Shown piece by piece: positions 1 to 8,219 of a stretch of DNA of 37,125 nt (its first letter is position 1; the number at the start of each line of letters is the position of its first letter). The stretch comes from Deltaproteobacteria bacterium. GTDB taxonomy: Bacteria; Desulfobacterota; Desulfarculia; Adiutricales; Adiutricaceae. A program made the position numbers and the translations under genes. The stretch spans positions 1-37,125 of the forward strand of contig JAISFP010000312.1 in assembly GCA_031263525.1 (NCBI GenBank), written 5' to 3'. The notes below the pieces were generated by a model, which saw only the letters and a program-made list of their open reading frames with translations, made no database searches and was not told the origin of the DNA.

Positions 1-125
1 GCCGTCCGCGCCACGGAGGAAGGCCGTCCAGGCCCCGGAGGAAAGCCTTCCTGCACCAGGAATGATGAAGATCTTGGTCCTGCTGAAGGTTCCCCCGCTT
101 TCGTCTGTGAACAGATACCCTACTT
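1..125. repeat. dispersed repeat, copy A
   Basis: This stretch shares blocks with positions 6240-6385: GGAGGAA followed by a CCTKCCTGCACCAGGAA-like block, then a GATGATCCGGGTCC-like block, then a CTGTGAACRGA block. The two copies are diverged but in the same order and orientation. No convincing gene lies in 1-775; open frames here are shadows of GC-rich DNA. Function unknown. Confidence 0.55.
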
Positions 126-569
126 CAAAAAGCCGTCCCGGTCAATCGCTTAATCTGCGCCGGTCGGGGGTTTCGGCGGGTCCGGGGGGCGTTTTCGCCG
201 ACCGTGAAGTCGTCCGGGGCAGCCGGGGGCTGACGTCCCGCGCTTCCGTCCACTTCAGGGCCGGGGGGGGGCTGAAGGCGATCTGGAGCAATTATTTTGA
301 GGCGGTCCTGGTGCCCTGCGGCGCGGGTGCCTCCCGGTAAGGTTGCGCTCTCGTCCGGGGGCGGTCCTCCGCAGGTCACGGCCCTGTCCGTGCGGGCCGT
401 CGTCTGCGGCGATCCCTGTCGTCCAGATCGTCCCGGAATCCCCTGCCGTCCAGGTATTTCGGCCTTTCCGGTCGCCCGGGAAACCGGTCGGTCCGGGCCG
501 TCCGGGGCGATTGCGGACTTCAGTTCAAAAAAATCTGTCAAGCAGCCCCCGGCGTGCCAGACGTACCCA

Positions 570-638
570 GCTGACCCCTCCTGCTCCCGCATGCCCACGC
601 TGGCCCCTCCTGCTCCCGCATGTCCACGCTGGCCCCCG
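570..638. repeat. 29-bp tandem duplication, about 2.3 copies
   Basis: A 29-bp unit beginning GCTGACCCCTCCTGCTCCCG is followed by a near-identical unit (GCTGGCCCCTCC...) and a partial third. The period is not a multiple of three, so it is probably noncoding. It lies in the spacer upstream of rseP. Confidence 0.7.
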
Positions 639-710
639 AAGGCCCTGCGGACTCCCGTCACCCCACGCTGACCCCGGACGGACCCGGACGGCGGACGAGA
701 GGGAAAGTCG

Positions 711-719
711 TGATATAAT
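711..719 (+). promoter_or_regulatory. extended -10 sigma-70 promoter for rseP-tsaB
   Basis: TGATATAAT is a perfect extended -10 element (TG, one base, TATAAT at 714-719). The -35 region is poor, as is usual for extended -10 promoters. Transcription would begin near 726, giving a leader of about 50 nt before the rseP ATG at 776. It is an AT-rich hexamer in otherwise very GC-rich DNA, which makes chance occurrence less likely. Confidence 0.6.
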
Positions 720-775
720 CCCCCCCGGACCGGCCTGTCCCGTCGCAGGAGGCCGGCTCCTTCAAGGAAGGGCAA

Positions 776-2236
776 ATGATAACCACCTTAGTGTCTTTCG
801 TCGTACTTCTCATAATACTCATCTTCGTCCACGAGCTCGGCCACTTCCTGGCCGCGAAGCTCCTGGGCGTGGGGGTCGAGCGCTTCTCGCTCGGCTTTCC
901 GCCCAAGCTGTGGTCGAGAAAGATAGGCGAGACCGAGTACCAGCTGGCCGTGCTGCCGCTCGGCGGATACGTGAAGCTCGTGGGGGAGGAGCCCGGCGTC
1001 GAGCTTCCCCCGGAGGACCTGAAGCGATCCTTCAACAACAAGCCCTTCTGGGTGAAGTCCATAGTTGTCCTGGCGGGGCCGGCCTTCAACCTCGTCTTCG
1101 CGGCGCTGGCCCTGTGGCTGCTGACCTGGGCAGTGGGCATCCAGCACGCGCGTCCGGTCCTGGGCCCCTTGGACCCGGAGAGCCCGCTCGCCAGGGCGGG
1201 GCTCATGATGGACGACACCGTGACGGCCGTGGACGGGAGGCCGGTCAGCTACTTCGACGAGCTCGCCGATGCCGGCCGCGACAGAAACGGGGCCCCGGTC
1301 AGGCTCACGGTCCTGCGCTCGGGCATGGAGCGCGAGTTCGAGGTCGCTCCGGTCAGGCGCGAGGGGACCACGCTCCTGGGCGACCGCACCGAGTACTGGC
1401 ACTTCGGCTTCACGGCCCGCGTGGCGCCGGTCCTGGACGAGCCCCTGGCCGGCAAGCCCGCCGCCGAGGCGGGCCTCATGAAGGGCGACCTGGTTACGGC
1501 AGTGGACGGGACCCCTGCGGCGGACTGGTCGGACGTGGTGCGCCTGATCCAGCGCCGGGGCTCGCCGGACGCCGCCGTCGTGGACGCCTCAGGGAACGCC
1601 GTGCCCATGAGGATCGACGTGGAGCGGGACGGCAGGGCCATGGGCTTCACCGTGATACCCGAGCTCGACCCCCGCCAGGGCCTGGACGGCGAGACCAGCT
1701 TCACGCCTGTCGTGGGCATAGTCCCGGAGACGGACATCGTCCGCGAGTCCGTGGGCCCGGTGACGGCCCTGGGCCTCGGCACCAGGGAGGCCTTCGGCAT
1801 GGCGGGGCTGACCGTCATGAGCGTCGTGAAGCTCGTGCAGCGGAAGATCTCCTCCAAGGTGATGGGCGGGCCCATCATGATAGCCGAGATAGCCGGCAAG
1901 AAGGCCCGCGAGGGACTGGCCGACTTCATCTGGCTCATGTGCTTCATCTCGGTGAACCTCTGCATCCTGAACCTCCTGCCCCTGCCGGTCCTGGACGGCG
2001 GGCAGTTCGTCATCTTCGTAGTCGAGGCCGTGAAGCGGAGCCCCATCAGCCTCAAGGTGAGGGAAGTCACCCAGTGGGTGGGCGTGGCGGCCCTGGCCGG
2101 CCTCATGATCCTGGTCTTCTACAACGACATCTCCCGCATAGTGACCCGCTTCTCAGGACCTCCCGCCCCGTCCGTGACGGTGGGCGAGGCCGTCCCGGCC
2201 CCGGCGGACCCCGCCCCGGCAGCCGGGGGCGAGTGA
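776..2236 (+). CDS. rseP: RseP-type site-2 zinc metalloprotease
   Basis: Intramembrane protease of the S2P/M50 family, acting in the inner membrane; in characterised bacteria it cleaves anti-sigma factors and remnant signal peptides. The first membrane helix carries HELGH (H19, E20, H23), the zinc-binding motif. A C-terminal membrane segment carries NLLPLPVLDGG (about residues 399-409; D407 is the third zinc ligand of the LDG motif). Two PDZ-like stretches lie between (one with GLMMDDTVTAVDG, another with GLMKGDLVTAVDG). The 486-aa length slightly exceeds the E. coli protein (450 aa). The ATG at 776 places the first helix at the N-terminus and follows AAGGAAGGG. The tail is Pro/Ala-rich. It ends 3 nt before the tsaB start, so the two are probably cotranscribed. 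The substrate here is unknown; no rseA-like gene is in the window. Confidence 0.96.
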   Translation: MITTLVSFVVLLIILIFVHELGHFLAAKLLGVGVERFSLGFPPKLWSRKIGETEYQLAVLPLGGYVKLVGEEPGVELPPEDLKRSFNNKPFWVKSIVVLAGPAFNLVFAALALWLLTWAVGIQHARPVLGPLDPESPLARAGLMMDDTVTAVDGRPVSYFDELADAGRDRNGAPVRLTVLRSGMEREFEVAPVRREGTTLLGDRTEYWHFGFTARVAPVLDEPLAGKPAAEAGLMKGDLVTAVDGTPAADWSDVVRLIQRRGSPDAAVVDASGNAVPMRIDVERDGRAMGFTVIPELDPRQGLDGETSFTPVVGIVPETDIVRESVGPVTALGLGTREAFGMAGLTVMSVVKLVQRKISSKVMGGPIMIAEIAGKKAREGLADFIWLMCFISVNLCILNLLPLPVLDGGQFVIFVVEAVKRSPISLKVREVTQWVGVAALAGLMILVFYNDISRIVTRFSGPPAPSVTVGEAVPAPADPAPAAGGE

Positions 2237-2239
2237 GCC

Positions 2240-3307
2240 TTGCTCGCCGTCTCCTGGGACACGGCCACGGGCGGGCTGTCCATTGCCCTGTGCCGCCTGC
2301 CCGCCCCGGCCGGCGGGACAGGGGCGGTCCCGGAGATACTCTTTCGCGCCCGCGGCGAGGACGGGGGCACCCACTCGAGCGTCCTCCCGCCCCTGGCGGC
2401 AAGGGCCCTCGCCGAGGCCGGCCTCGCGCCAGGCGACCTGGACGCGGTCTTCGCCGGCCGCGGGCCGGGGAGCTTCACGGGCCTCCGCACGGGCCTCTCC
2501 TTCGCCAAGGGCCTCGCAATGGGGGCGGGCGTCCCGGCCGTGGGCGTGCCCACCCTGGAGACCCTGGCCGCGCCTTCCGCGGCCCGCGGCGCCCCGCGCC
2601 TCATGGCCCCGGTCCTGGACGCGAGGCACAGGGAGATCTTCACGGCCCTGTACCTGGCCTGGCCGGACTTTCCCGACGATACCAGCGACCCGGGCGGCCG
2701 GGACGGCCCGCCCGCCTTCGGCGCTCGGCACGGACGGGACTGCCCCGGGGGCCCCGTAGTTCCGGACGGTCGGGACTGCCTCGGGGGCCCTGGAGTTCAG
2801 GACGACCGGGACTGCCCCGGGGGCCCTGGAGTTCAGGACGACCGGGACTTCCCACGCGGTCCGGGCGGGGCGAGGGCCGAGCCCGTGCCCGAAATGGCCT
2901 CCGCCCATGACGGGACCGGGCCTGCCCCCTGGCTTTCCGCGCTCTGGCTGCCGAAGGCCGTGACGGGCATCCTGGTCCTCTCACCGGCCTCCTTCTACGA
3001 GGCCGTCTCCGGGACGATCGCGGCGCTCTCCGATGGGGGCGCGGCTCTCCCGCCGGGCCCTGTCGAGGTGCTAGGCCCTGGCACTGCCCTTCTGCCCGCC
3101 CCACCTGAAGGCTTCGTCACGGGCCCGGCGGACGGCCCGGACGCCGCAGTAGTGGCCCGCCTGGGCCAGCTGCGGCTGCTGAGCGAGGGCGCGGAACCGA
3201 ACCCTCCGCTTCCCCTCTACGGGAGGACGCCCGCGATCTTCACGACCTGGACGCCGCCGGCCCGCCTTCCGGCCCGCGAGGCCCTGGAGGGCCCCGCCGG
3301 AAGCTAG
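2240..3307 (+). CDS. tsaB: TsaB, tRNA threonylcarbamoyladenosine synthesis partner, with repeat insertion
   Basis: TsaB is the non-catalytic ASKHA-fold partner of TsaD in making t6A37 of tRNA in the cytoplasm. Seen here: the N-terminal strand VSWDTAT, the loop GRGPGSFTGLRTGLSFAKGLA-like block (about residues 73-93) and PVLDARHREIFTALY (around D127), all typical of the family. The start is a TTG at 2240, only 3 nt after the rseP stop; the protein begins at the expected place. It has 355 residues against about 230 for E. coli TsaB. The excess is largely a Gly/Asp/Pro-rich insertion at about residues 144-220 that includes three 12-residue repeats (36 bp each). The frame stays open and the downstream segment (ALWLPKAVTGILVLSPASFYE) still looks folded, so the gene is probably functional. 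The extreme C-terminus is also loose. Confidence 0.9.
   Translation: MLAVSWDTATGGLSIALCRLPAPAGGTGAVPEILFRARGEDGGTHSSVLPPLAARALAEAGLAPGDLDAVFAGRGPGSFTGLRTGLSFAKGLAMGAGVPAVGVPTLETLAAPSAARGAPRLMAPVLDARHREIFTALYLAWPDFPDDTSDPGGRDGPPAFGARHGRDCPGGPVVPDGRDCLGGPGVQDDRDCPGGPGVQDDRDFPRGPGGARAEPVPEMASAHDGTGPAPWLSALWLPKAVTGILVLSPASFYEAVSGTIAALSDGGAALPPGPVEVLGPGTALLPAPPEGFVTGPADGPDAAVVARLGQLRLLSEGAEPNPPLPLYGRTPAIFTTWTPPARLPAREALEGPAGS
2735..2853 (+). repeat. 36-bp in-frame tandem repeat inside tsaB
   Basis: Three units (2735-2770, 2771-2806, 2807-2842) plus a partial fourth encode RDCPGGPVVPDG, RDCLGGPGVQDD and RDCPGGPGVQDD. Period 36 keeps the reading frame. The units add cysteines to an insertion that TsaB homologues do not usually have. 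Confidence 0.9.
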
Positions 3308-3351
3308 CCGGACCTGTCCCTCGCCGCTCGCGAGGCCCCGGAAGGGACGGA

Positions 3352-3535
3352 AGGATTTGGATGAACCGGAAGGATCCGGGATAATCCTGGAGTATTCGGG
3401 AGGTTCCAGGATGATCCGGGCGGAACCGGGAGGTTCCGGAAGTATCCTGGAGGATCCGGAAGGATCCGGGCGGAACCGGGAGGTTTCGGAAGTACCTTGG
3501 AGGATTCGGAAAAATCCGGGAGGTTCGAAACGGCC
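3352..3535. repeat. about 50-bp degenerate tandem repeat built of GGATCCGG-like motifs
   Basis: The tsaB to FGE-protein spacer (3308-3620) is largely a repeat. Two adjoining 50-bp units begin GATCCGGGCGGAACCGGGAG, and earlier, more decayed units precede them. Inside each unit shorter 8-10-bp motifs (GGATCCGG, GGAGGTTCCGG) recur and can pair with themselves. A reading frame stays open across it and joins the downstream gene, but period 50 would rotate the frame, so coding is unlikely. Confidence 0.8.
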
Positions 3536-3620
3536 CGCTGTCCTCCCCCGCCCGCAAGCTCTCCTGTCCACAGCAGTTCCAGCCGCCCCGGGACCGGCCC
3601 GAGGCGCCCGGTACACAGCC

Positions 3621-4502
3621 ATGCCACCTGAGCCGAGAAACTTTCGGACGGCCTCCCCGCCCGGACTGGCCGGGATCGCCTCCGCGGCCCTCATTGCCGT
3701 CCTGGCCTCCATGCTGGGCCCGGCCCTCGCCGGCCTGGACGGGGCCCTGGCCCAGGACGGGAGATGGACCAACGGCATAGGCATGGACTTCGTGCTGATA
3801 CCTCCCGGCACCTTCGTCATGGGCGCGGAGCCCGGCGGCGACGGTGGGGCGGAGCCGGACGAGGGGCCCCCCCACCATGTGACGGTAACCCGGGGGTTCT
3901 GGTGTTCAGTGACCGAGGTGACCCAGGCCCAGTGGGAGCAGGTCATGGGCGCGGGGTCGTCTCCCGCCCTCTTTGCCGGCCCGGACAGGCCTGTGGAGAG
4001 GGTGTCCCACGGTGACGCGCTCGCCTTCGCGGACGCCCTGAACCGCCTGGAGAGGACCGAGCGCTACCGCCTCCCCACCGAGGCCGAGTGGACATACGCC
4101 GCCAGGGCCGGGACGGCCACGCCCTGGTCCTGGGGGGCGGACCAGGCGGACGCGGGCTCTTACGCCTGGTACCGGGAGAACTCCGGGAGGGAGACCAGGC
4201 CGGTCAAGCGCCGCCTTCCCAACCCGTGGGGGCTCTACGACATGCACGGCAACGTCTGGGAGTGGGTCTCCGACTGGTACGGGGCGGGATGGTACCTCGA
4301 GAGCCCTCTCTCCGACCCCCGCGGCCCGGAGACCGGGGCCGAGCGGGTGGTGCGGGGCGGCGCCTGGGACAATCAGGCGGTGCATCTCAGATCCGACAAC
4401 CGCGCGTCCCTGGTCCCCGGCACCAGGGACCAGAGCGTGGGCTTCCGGGTGGTGTTCACCTCCGGCCAGGTGAAGAAGAGGCTATACCAGGACGGGGGCT
4501 GA
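3621..4502 (+). CDS. secreted FGE/SUMF1-domain protein (formylglycine-generating-enzyme fold)
   Basis: A 293-aa protein with an N-terminal signal or anchor (hydrophobic IASAALIAVLASMLGPALAG near residues 16-35), then an FGE-sulfatase domain to the end. Family hallmarks are clear: MDFVLIPPGTFVMG, EVTQAQWEQVMG, RLPTEAEWTYAARAG, YDMHGNVWEWVSDWYG, RVVRGGAWDN and SVGFRVV. The domain has a single cysteine (GFWCSVTEV) and none in the C-terminal part where true formylglycine-generating enzymes keep their copper-binding pair. It is therefore more likely a structural or ligand-binding member of the fold than a sulfatase activator; no sulfatase is nearby. The ATG at 3621 is chosen because it gives a signal sequence; the frame is open upstream to 3357 but only through repeat. 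Probably periplasmic or surface-exposed. Confidence 0.88.
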   Translation: MPPEPRNFRTASPPGLAGIASAALIAVLASMLGPALAGLDGALAQDGRWTNGIGMDFVLIPPGTFVMGAEPGGDGGAEPDEGPPHHVTVTRGFWCSVTEVTQAQWEQVMGAGSSPALFAGPDRPVERVSHGDALAFADALNRLERTERYRLPTEAEWTYAARAGTATPWSWGADQADAGSYAWYRENSGRETRPVKRRLPNPWGLYDMHGNVWEWVSDWYGAGWYLESPLSDPRGPETGAERVVRGGAWDNQAVHLRSDNRASLVPGTRDQSVGFRVVFTSGQVKKRLYQDGG

Positions 4503-5149
4503 GTCGTCCTGCGGGGGAACGGGTCCGGCGTATGCGGGCGCGGGAGGCTCCTTTTCCTTCAGGTGCTCAGGGACTCTGCGGCTCCGCATGGACTTGCCGG
4601 CCGTTTCGTCCTGTGAGCTCTGCGCGGGAGGGACGGGACGTGCAGGGGTGCCGGCAAATTGTCATGAAGGCGAGGCAAGTCGGATCAGGCACTGCCTGTT
4701 TGCTTGTCTGTTTCCAGGCCGTTTGTATTCATGCCGTGCAGCTACCTGACTGAGAGTTCGGAGGCATGTTCCCCTGCATCAGCTGTTTGCCTACCGGAAG
4801 AAGTTGCCAGGGTAGGGATAAGTTGCGGAGCCAGTGCAGGACCAGGGAAGGGCAAGAGATGTTTGCCGGCTGGGGCGCCTAAATGGTCACGCCATGCCGC
4901 AAGAATTTGATACCCCCCTGCTGTGGTCCTCACGAAAGCCAATTGACTGGCTGCCCGGCCTCCGTCCGCCGTTTTGACACTGACGGGGAAGCTGTCCCGT
5001 GGATCACGAAAGAACAACGGTTACTGTTTTTCAGTATCCTCAGGAGACAAAGGTCCGATCCCCGCAACATCCTCAGGCGGCAATGCTCCGATCTCAACAT
5101 GAGCAAGGGAGGGGCATTCTTTCCACCGTACTCCACCTTGATGCACTTC
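4503..5149. other. gene-free spacer
   Basis: About 650 bp of mixed composition, visibly less GC-rich than the genes to the left. Short frames on both strands lack a ribosome-binding site and recognisable motifs. A weak duplication (ATCCTCAGGAGACAA / ATCCTCAGGCGGCAA) lies at 5036-5090. I see no RNA gene. Confidence 0.5.
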
Positions 5150-5797
5150 TCATGACCGTCCTTTGAAGAGGCAGCACATGATATTCCTCTCGGCCTTGCC
5201 AATGGCAATGGAGACAAGGATAGGATTTTTCATGGACAGCCCGTACCCTCTGCTGTGAATCTGGTGCATTCCCCTAATGGCGGCCGCGACAGAGCCTCTG
5301 GCATTTTCTGACATTTTGAGTTCAAAGACAGAATTCAAGGGGTCGAAACAAACCTCAAGGTCAAGATCTCCAGGATTCCCCGGCTTCTCGGAGCTGACTT
5401 TAGCCCAGGTCATCCAAAAACACGCATGTAACAAAGAACGGCAATAGTACTCGCCTTTCGATGTTTCAAGCTTGTCAGCCTGCGCAGACGGCTCTTGCTG
5501 AAGAGACACTTTAACCAAGTCTGTGCGCGTCACCTTTCCGTCTGTGATCTCGACTGTCTTGATCTCGGGAACGAGGACCGCGTCCAAATGGCCCGTGTAA
5601 CAAATCCCCGCAAGAAGACGGACTAACTCTCTTACCATGCCGGAAATGTCGACGGACGCCAGACAACTGGATAACTTTTCTGATACGGAGTCAACGTCAT
5701 CATCGTCTGCACCAACGGTCTCCAGGAATAGTTTGGAAATGGACTCGCGGACTTCAAGGTTGGGATATTCCAGAACAAATTTTATCTTGTCTACTTA
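5150..5797 (-). pseudogene. truncated PD-(D/E)XK nuclease domain of a DUF1703-type AAA-ATPase protein
   Basis: The open frame on the minus strand runs from a stop at 5800-5798 to 5150, about 215 codons; the first ATG is at 5638 but recognisable sequence begins before it (EYPNLEVRESISKLFLE). Intact members have an N-terminal AAA-ATPase-like domain, a YPNxEVRES-like linker and a C-terminal PD-(D/E)XK fold. Only linker and nuclease fold remain: GDLDLEVCFDPLNSVFELKM matches the D-(x)n-(E)xK core, followed by IRGMHQIHSRGY and PILVSIAIGKAERNI, as in the family. The ATPase part is gone, and the break coincides with the edge of the 210-bp repeat at 5796. Composition is less GC-rich than neighbours, suggesting transfer. 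The cellular role of this family is not established. Probably dead. Confidence 0.75.
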
Positions 5798-6005
5798 GTT
5801 ACTGCTGAAAAACATAAGCATACGAAATCACTAGTCTTTTTCTGGATGCCTGATCCGCGCATGGAGAGTCAAAGCGGACTAAATTGAATTTTTATAATCA
5901 ATAATTATTTAATTCATAAAATTGATATCACGGCAACATAAGGGATGTTAATTGATTAACCGTAAATATATAACTAATTATTATCGACATCACCTTGAAA
6001 GAAAG
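5796..6005. repeat. 210-bp AT-rich direct repeat, copy 1
   Basis: It begins TAGTTACTGCTGAAAAAC and matches 8220-8429 along its whole length, with shared blocks GAAATCACTAGTCTTTTTCT, GGATGCCTGATCC, ATAATCAATAATTATT and AACTAATTATTATCGACAT. Both copies are 210 bp. No terminal inverted repeats or coding frame are visible. The left edge adjoins the point where the DUF1703-type gene is cut. The AT-rich DNA continues to about 6150 without a gene. Confidence 0.88.
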
Positions 6006-6239
6006 CTCTTTCCATCATTTGCGATTTCATATCAGTTCATTTATCCCAGTTTTTGTCCCAACTTGCCTTCTATGTGCCACATTTCTTCAACATCTCTAAC
6101 TCTGTATAGCTAAACACCATATAAACCTATGGTTTTCTACTAAATCTTCCTATTTCCTGAGAACTGCCGCTCTTCTCCACCTCCTGCAGGCAACCAGAGC
6201 ATGCGTTCACTGGCAGGTGGCCCTTGCCACGGAGGGAGC

Positions 6240-6385
6240 CTGTCCTGGACCCGGAGGAAGGTCGCCATTGCCATGAAAGGAACCTGTCCTGGACCCGGAG
6301 GAAGGCCTCCCTGCACCAGGAACGAGGATGATCCGGGTCCAGCCGTGTTTATCCTGCTTTAGCCTGTGAACGGACACTGGCCAGA
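6240..6385. repeat. dispersed repeat, copy B, with internal duplication
   Basis: Related to 1-125 (GGAGGAAGGCCTCCCTGCAC, GATGATCCGGGTCC, CTGTGAACGGACA). It also duplicates internally: AGCCTGTCCTGGACCCGGAG and AACCTGTCCTGGACCCGGAG lie about 50 bp apart. From here to 6590 there is no convincing gene. Confidence 0.6.
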
Positions 6386-6590
6386 TATCAGTCTAGTGAT
6401 GTTGGAGCGTACCTGACAGCAAAATTCAAATTTAAGACTTAGAACATAAACATAACTTTCAACTTAAATCCCGTAAACCCAGAAAATATTTAGAAGGAGA
6501 GCCGGAAGGAGGAGAAGGAGATCCTGAAGAAGAGGCAGTGCTCAAAAATCCGGACTTCCCTCGGACGCCGCTGGACGTCCCACGCGAGGG

Positions 6591-7748
6591 TCAGGAGGCG
6601 GACCGGAAGAGCAACTGCTCAGTAAGCTCGCGAAACACGGCCTCCCTGCCTTTCCCCCAGGCTCCCGGCCAGGCCGCCTTGTCGTTCAGGATGCGCTTCA
6701 GCTCCCCTGCCGCCTCACGCATGAAGCTAGCAGGCGATCCCCCGCCATTGAAGCTGATATCCGCTATCCGGACGGCAGGCCCTTCATCCGGCTCCAGGGC
6801 GTTCATGGCGTCCCTTACGGAATCGCGGACCCGTGACAGGGCGTCCCGGCGGTCACGGAGGACCGACCCGTGGGCGGTCAGGATTCCCCGGTAGTCCTCC
6901 AGAGCCCTTCCGGCCGCCTCCATCGCCGTCAGGCCCGCAGGACCCCCAGACGCGCGGGAGACCGCCTCCCTTAACCCGCCGGGGTCCCCGAGCCCACCGG
7001 ACCCCGCGATCATCTCGTCCAGACGTGGCAGGTAGACGTCCAATATCCTGGCAGCCAGGCTTCCCGCGTGCCCGCGCGAGGCCTCAAGAACCGTGACGAA
7101 GATGGTCATCGTCCCCCTGACCTCATCCAGATCATGGTCATGCGCGACAGCCGAGCAGAGCCTGCCGCTCATGTCGCAGACGTTCTTCACCGCCACGGCG
7201 GACTCGATCAGATCGCGCCCGGAGGCGGTCGTCGCGAGCCGGTCCAGCTCGTCCGCCGACAGCTCCACTCCCTGGCGGCAAAGCATCCTGCTCGAGCGCA
7301 CGTTCATCCGCCTGATCCTGGAATAGTTCGCGGCAATGGCTCGCCTGAGCGACCTGAGCCGCCCGTCTTCCGGGCCGCCTGCCGGGGAAGTTCCGGCCTG
7401 CGCCAATCCGTCGCGGCCTTCATGGGCACCTGAAACGCCTGACCCGCCGCGGATCAGGGGACGTTCCTCCACCAGCACGGCAATCCGGGCCCTCATGGAA
7501 GAATTTTTCCGCTCCAGGCGACCGGAGGCCCGCATCGCCCTCGTGACGCCGTCCGACAGAAGCAGCCGGAGCGTCGTAGCCATGAGCCTGTCATGCGCCG
7601 CATTCCGGGCGTTTCCGTCATCCCTCCGCGTTTCAAGGAAGGCTTTCAAGGCGTAGTTTAGCCGGTACACCCTGATCTGCCCCACGTAGTAGACAAGGCC
7701 GATGACTGCAAAGACCAGGATGACAACCAATACGATTGCATCGCCCAT
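6591..7748 (-). CDS. membrane-anchored helical protein of unknown function
   Basis: 385 aa. An N-terminal transmembrane helix (about residues 4-26, AIVLVVILVFAVIGLVYYVG) is followed by a long, mostly helical, charged region with a likely coiled coil around residues 60-100 (RLERKNSSMRARIAVLVEER) and further heptad-like helices. No catalytic motif is recognised. Topology suggests a single anchor with a cytoplasmic helical body, or the reverse. The ATG at 7748 follows GGGAGGAAG at good spacing, and an extended -10 promoter lies about 80 bp upstream. It stands alone on the minus strand between repeats. Long TM-plus-helical-bundle proteins of this kind can be chemoreceptor-like or envelope-structural, but no HAMP or MCP signature is present, so I assign no function. 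Confidence 0.8.
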   Translation of the reverse strand: MGDAIVLVVILVFAVIGLVYYVGQIRVYRLNYALKAFLETRRDDGNARNAAHDRLMATTLRLLLSDGVTRAMRASGRLERKNSSMRARIAVLVEERPLIRGGSGVSGAHEGRDGLAQAGTSPAGGPEDGRLRSLRRAIAANYSRIRRMNVRSSRMLCRQGVELSADELDRLATTASGRDLIESAVAVKNVCDMSGRLCSAVAHDHDLDEVRGTMTIFVTVLEASRGHAGSLAARILDVYLPRLDEMIAGSGGLGDPGGLREAVSRASGGPAGLTAMEAAGRALEDYRGILTAHGSVLRDRRDALSRVRDSVRDAMNALEPDEGPAVRIADISFNGGGSPASFMREAAGELKRILNDKAAWPGAWGKGREAVFRELTEQLLFRSAS

Positions 7749-7828
7749 TAAAGCTTCCTCCCGACCGCTCTCTCTTCCTCCCGCAGCCGTTCACTCCCTT
7801 CGTCCGACCCAGCGGTCAGTTTCCCTGA

Positions 7829-7837
7829 AGTATACCA
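7829..7837 (-). promoter_or_regulatory. extended -10 promoter for the 385-aa membrane protein
   Basis: Reading the minus strand, TGGTATACT forms TG, one base, TATACT. The -35 region at 17-18 bp is weak. The start would lie about 75 nt before the ATG at 7748. Confidence 0.45.
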
Positions 7838-8014
7838 GCACGGAACGAACAGCGCCATACCCGACGAGACCTACCGAAGGCGGGAACTCCCGTGACTTGA
7901 CAACGGAAGCGCCCTGCCAACGGACATCGCCAATGAGGCGCCCCCCAAAGCCTGGACACGAATTGCCCAAAATTGAGAAATGGGGCAACTACAACATATT
8001 GAAACATGGGGGAA

Positions 8015-8118
8015 GGTTAGAGGGGACGGTTAGAGGGGAAGGTTAGAGGGGAAGGTTAGAGGGGAAGGTTAGAGGGTAAGGTTAGAGGGTAAGGTTAGAG
8101 GGTAAGGTTAGATGGAAA
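8015..8118. repeat. 13-bp tandem array, 8 units (GGTTAGAGGGGAA)
   Basis: Eight units in register at 8015, 8028, 8041, 8054, 8067, 8080, 8093 and 8106. Units 2-4 are GGTTAGAGGGGAA and units 5-7 are GGTTAGAGGGTAA, so variants are clustered, as expected from stepwise duplication. One strand is strongly G-rich with repeated GG and GGGG runs and could fold into a G-quadruplex. No coding frame is plausible because the period is 13. Confidence 0.97.
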
Positions 8119-8219
8119 GATGATGGTTTATGTGCTGGCTCCTTCTTATCGATCAGCTTTGCTTTATGGCCCGAATAAATTTATCGCAATTTTCAAGGTT
8201 AGGCAATATCAAATGTAGA

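Noticed and set aside
343-2910. 855-codon plus frame overlapping rseP
   Set aside because: Arg/Pro/Gly-rich shadow of rseP and tsaB in another frame; no ribosome site or recognisable domain.
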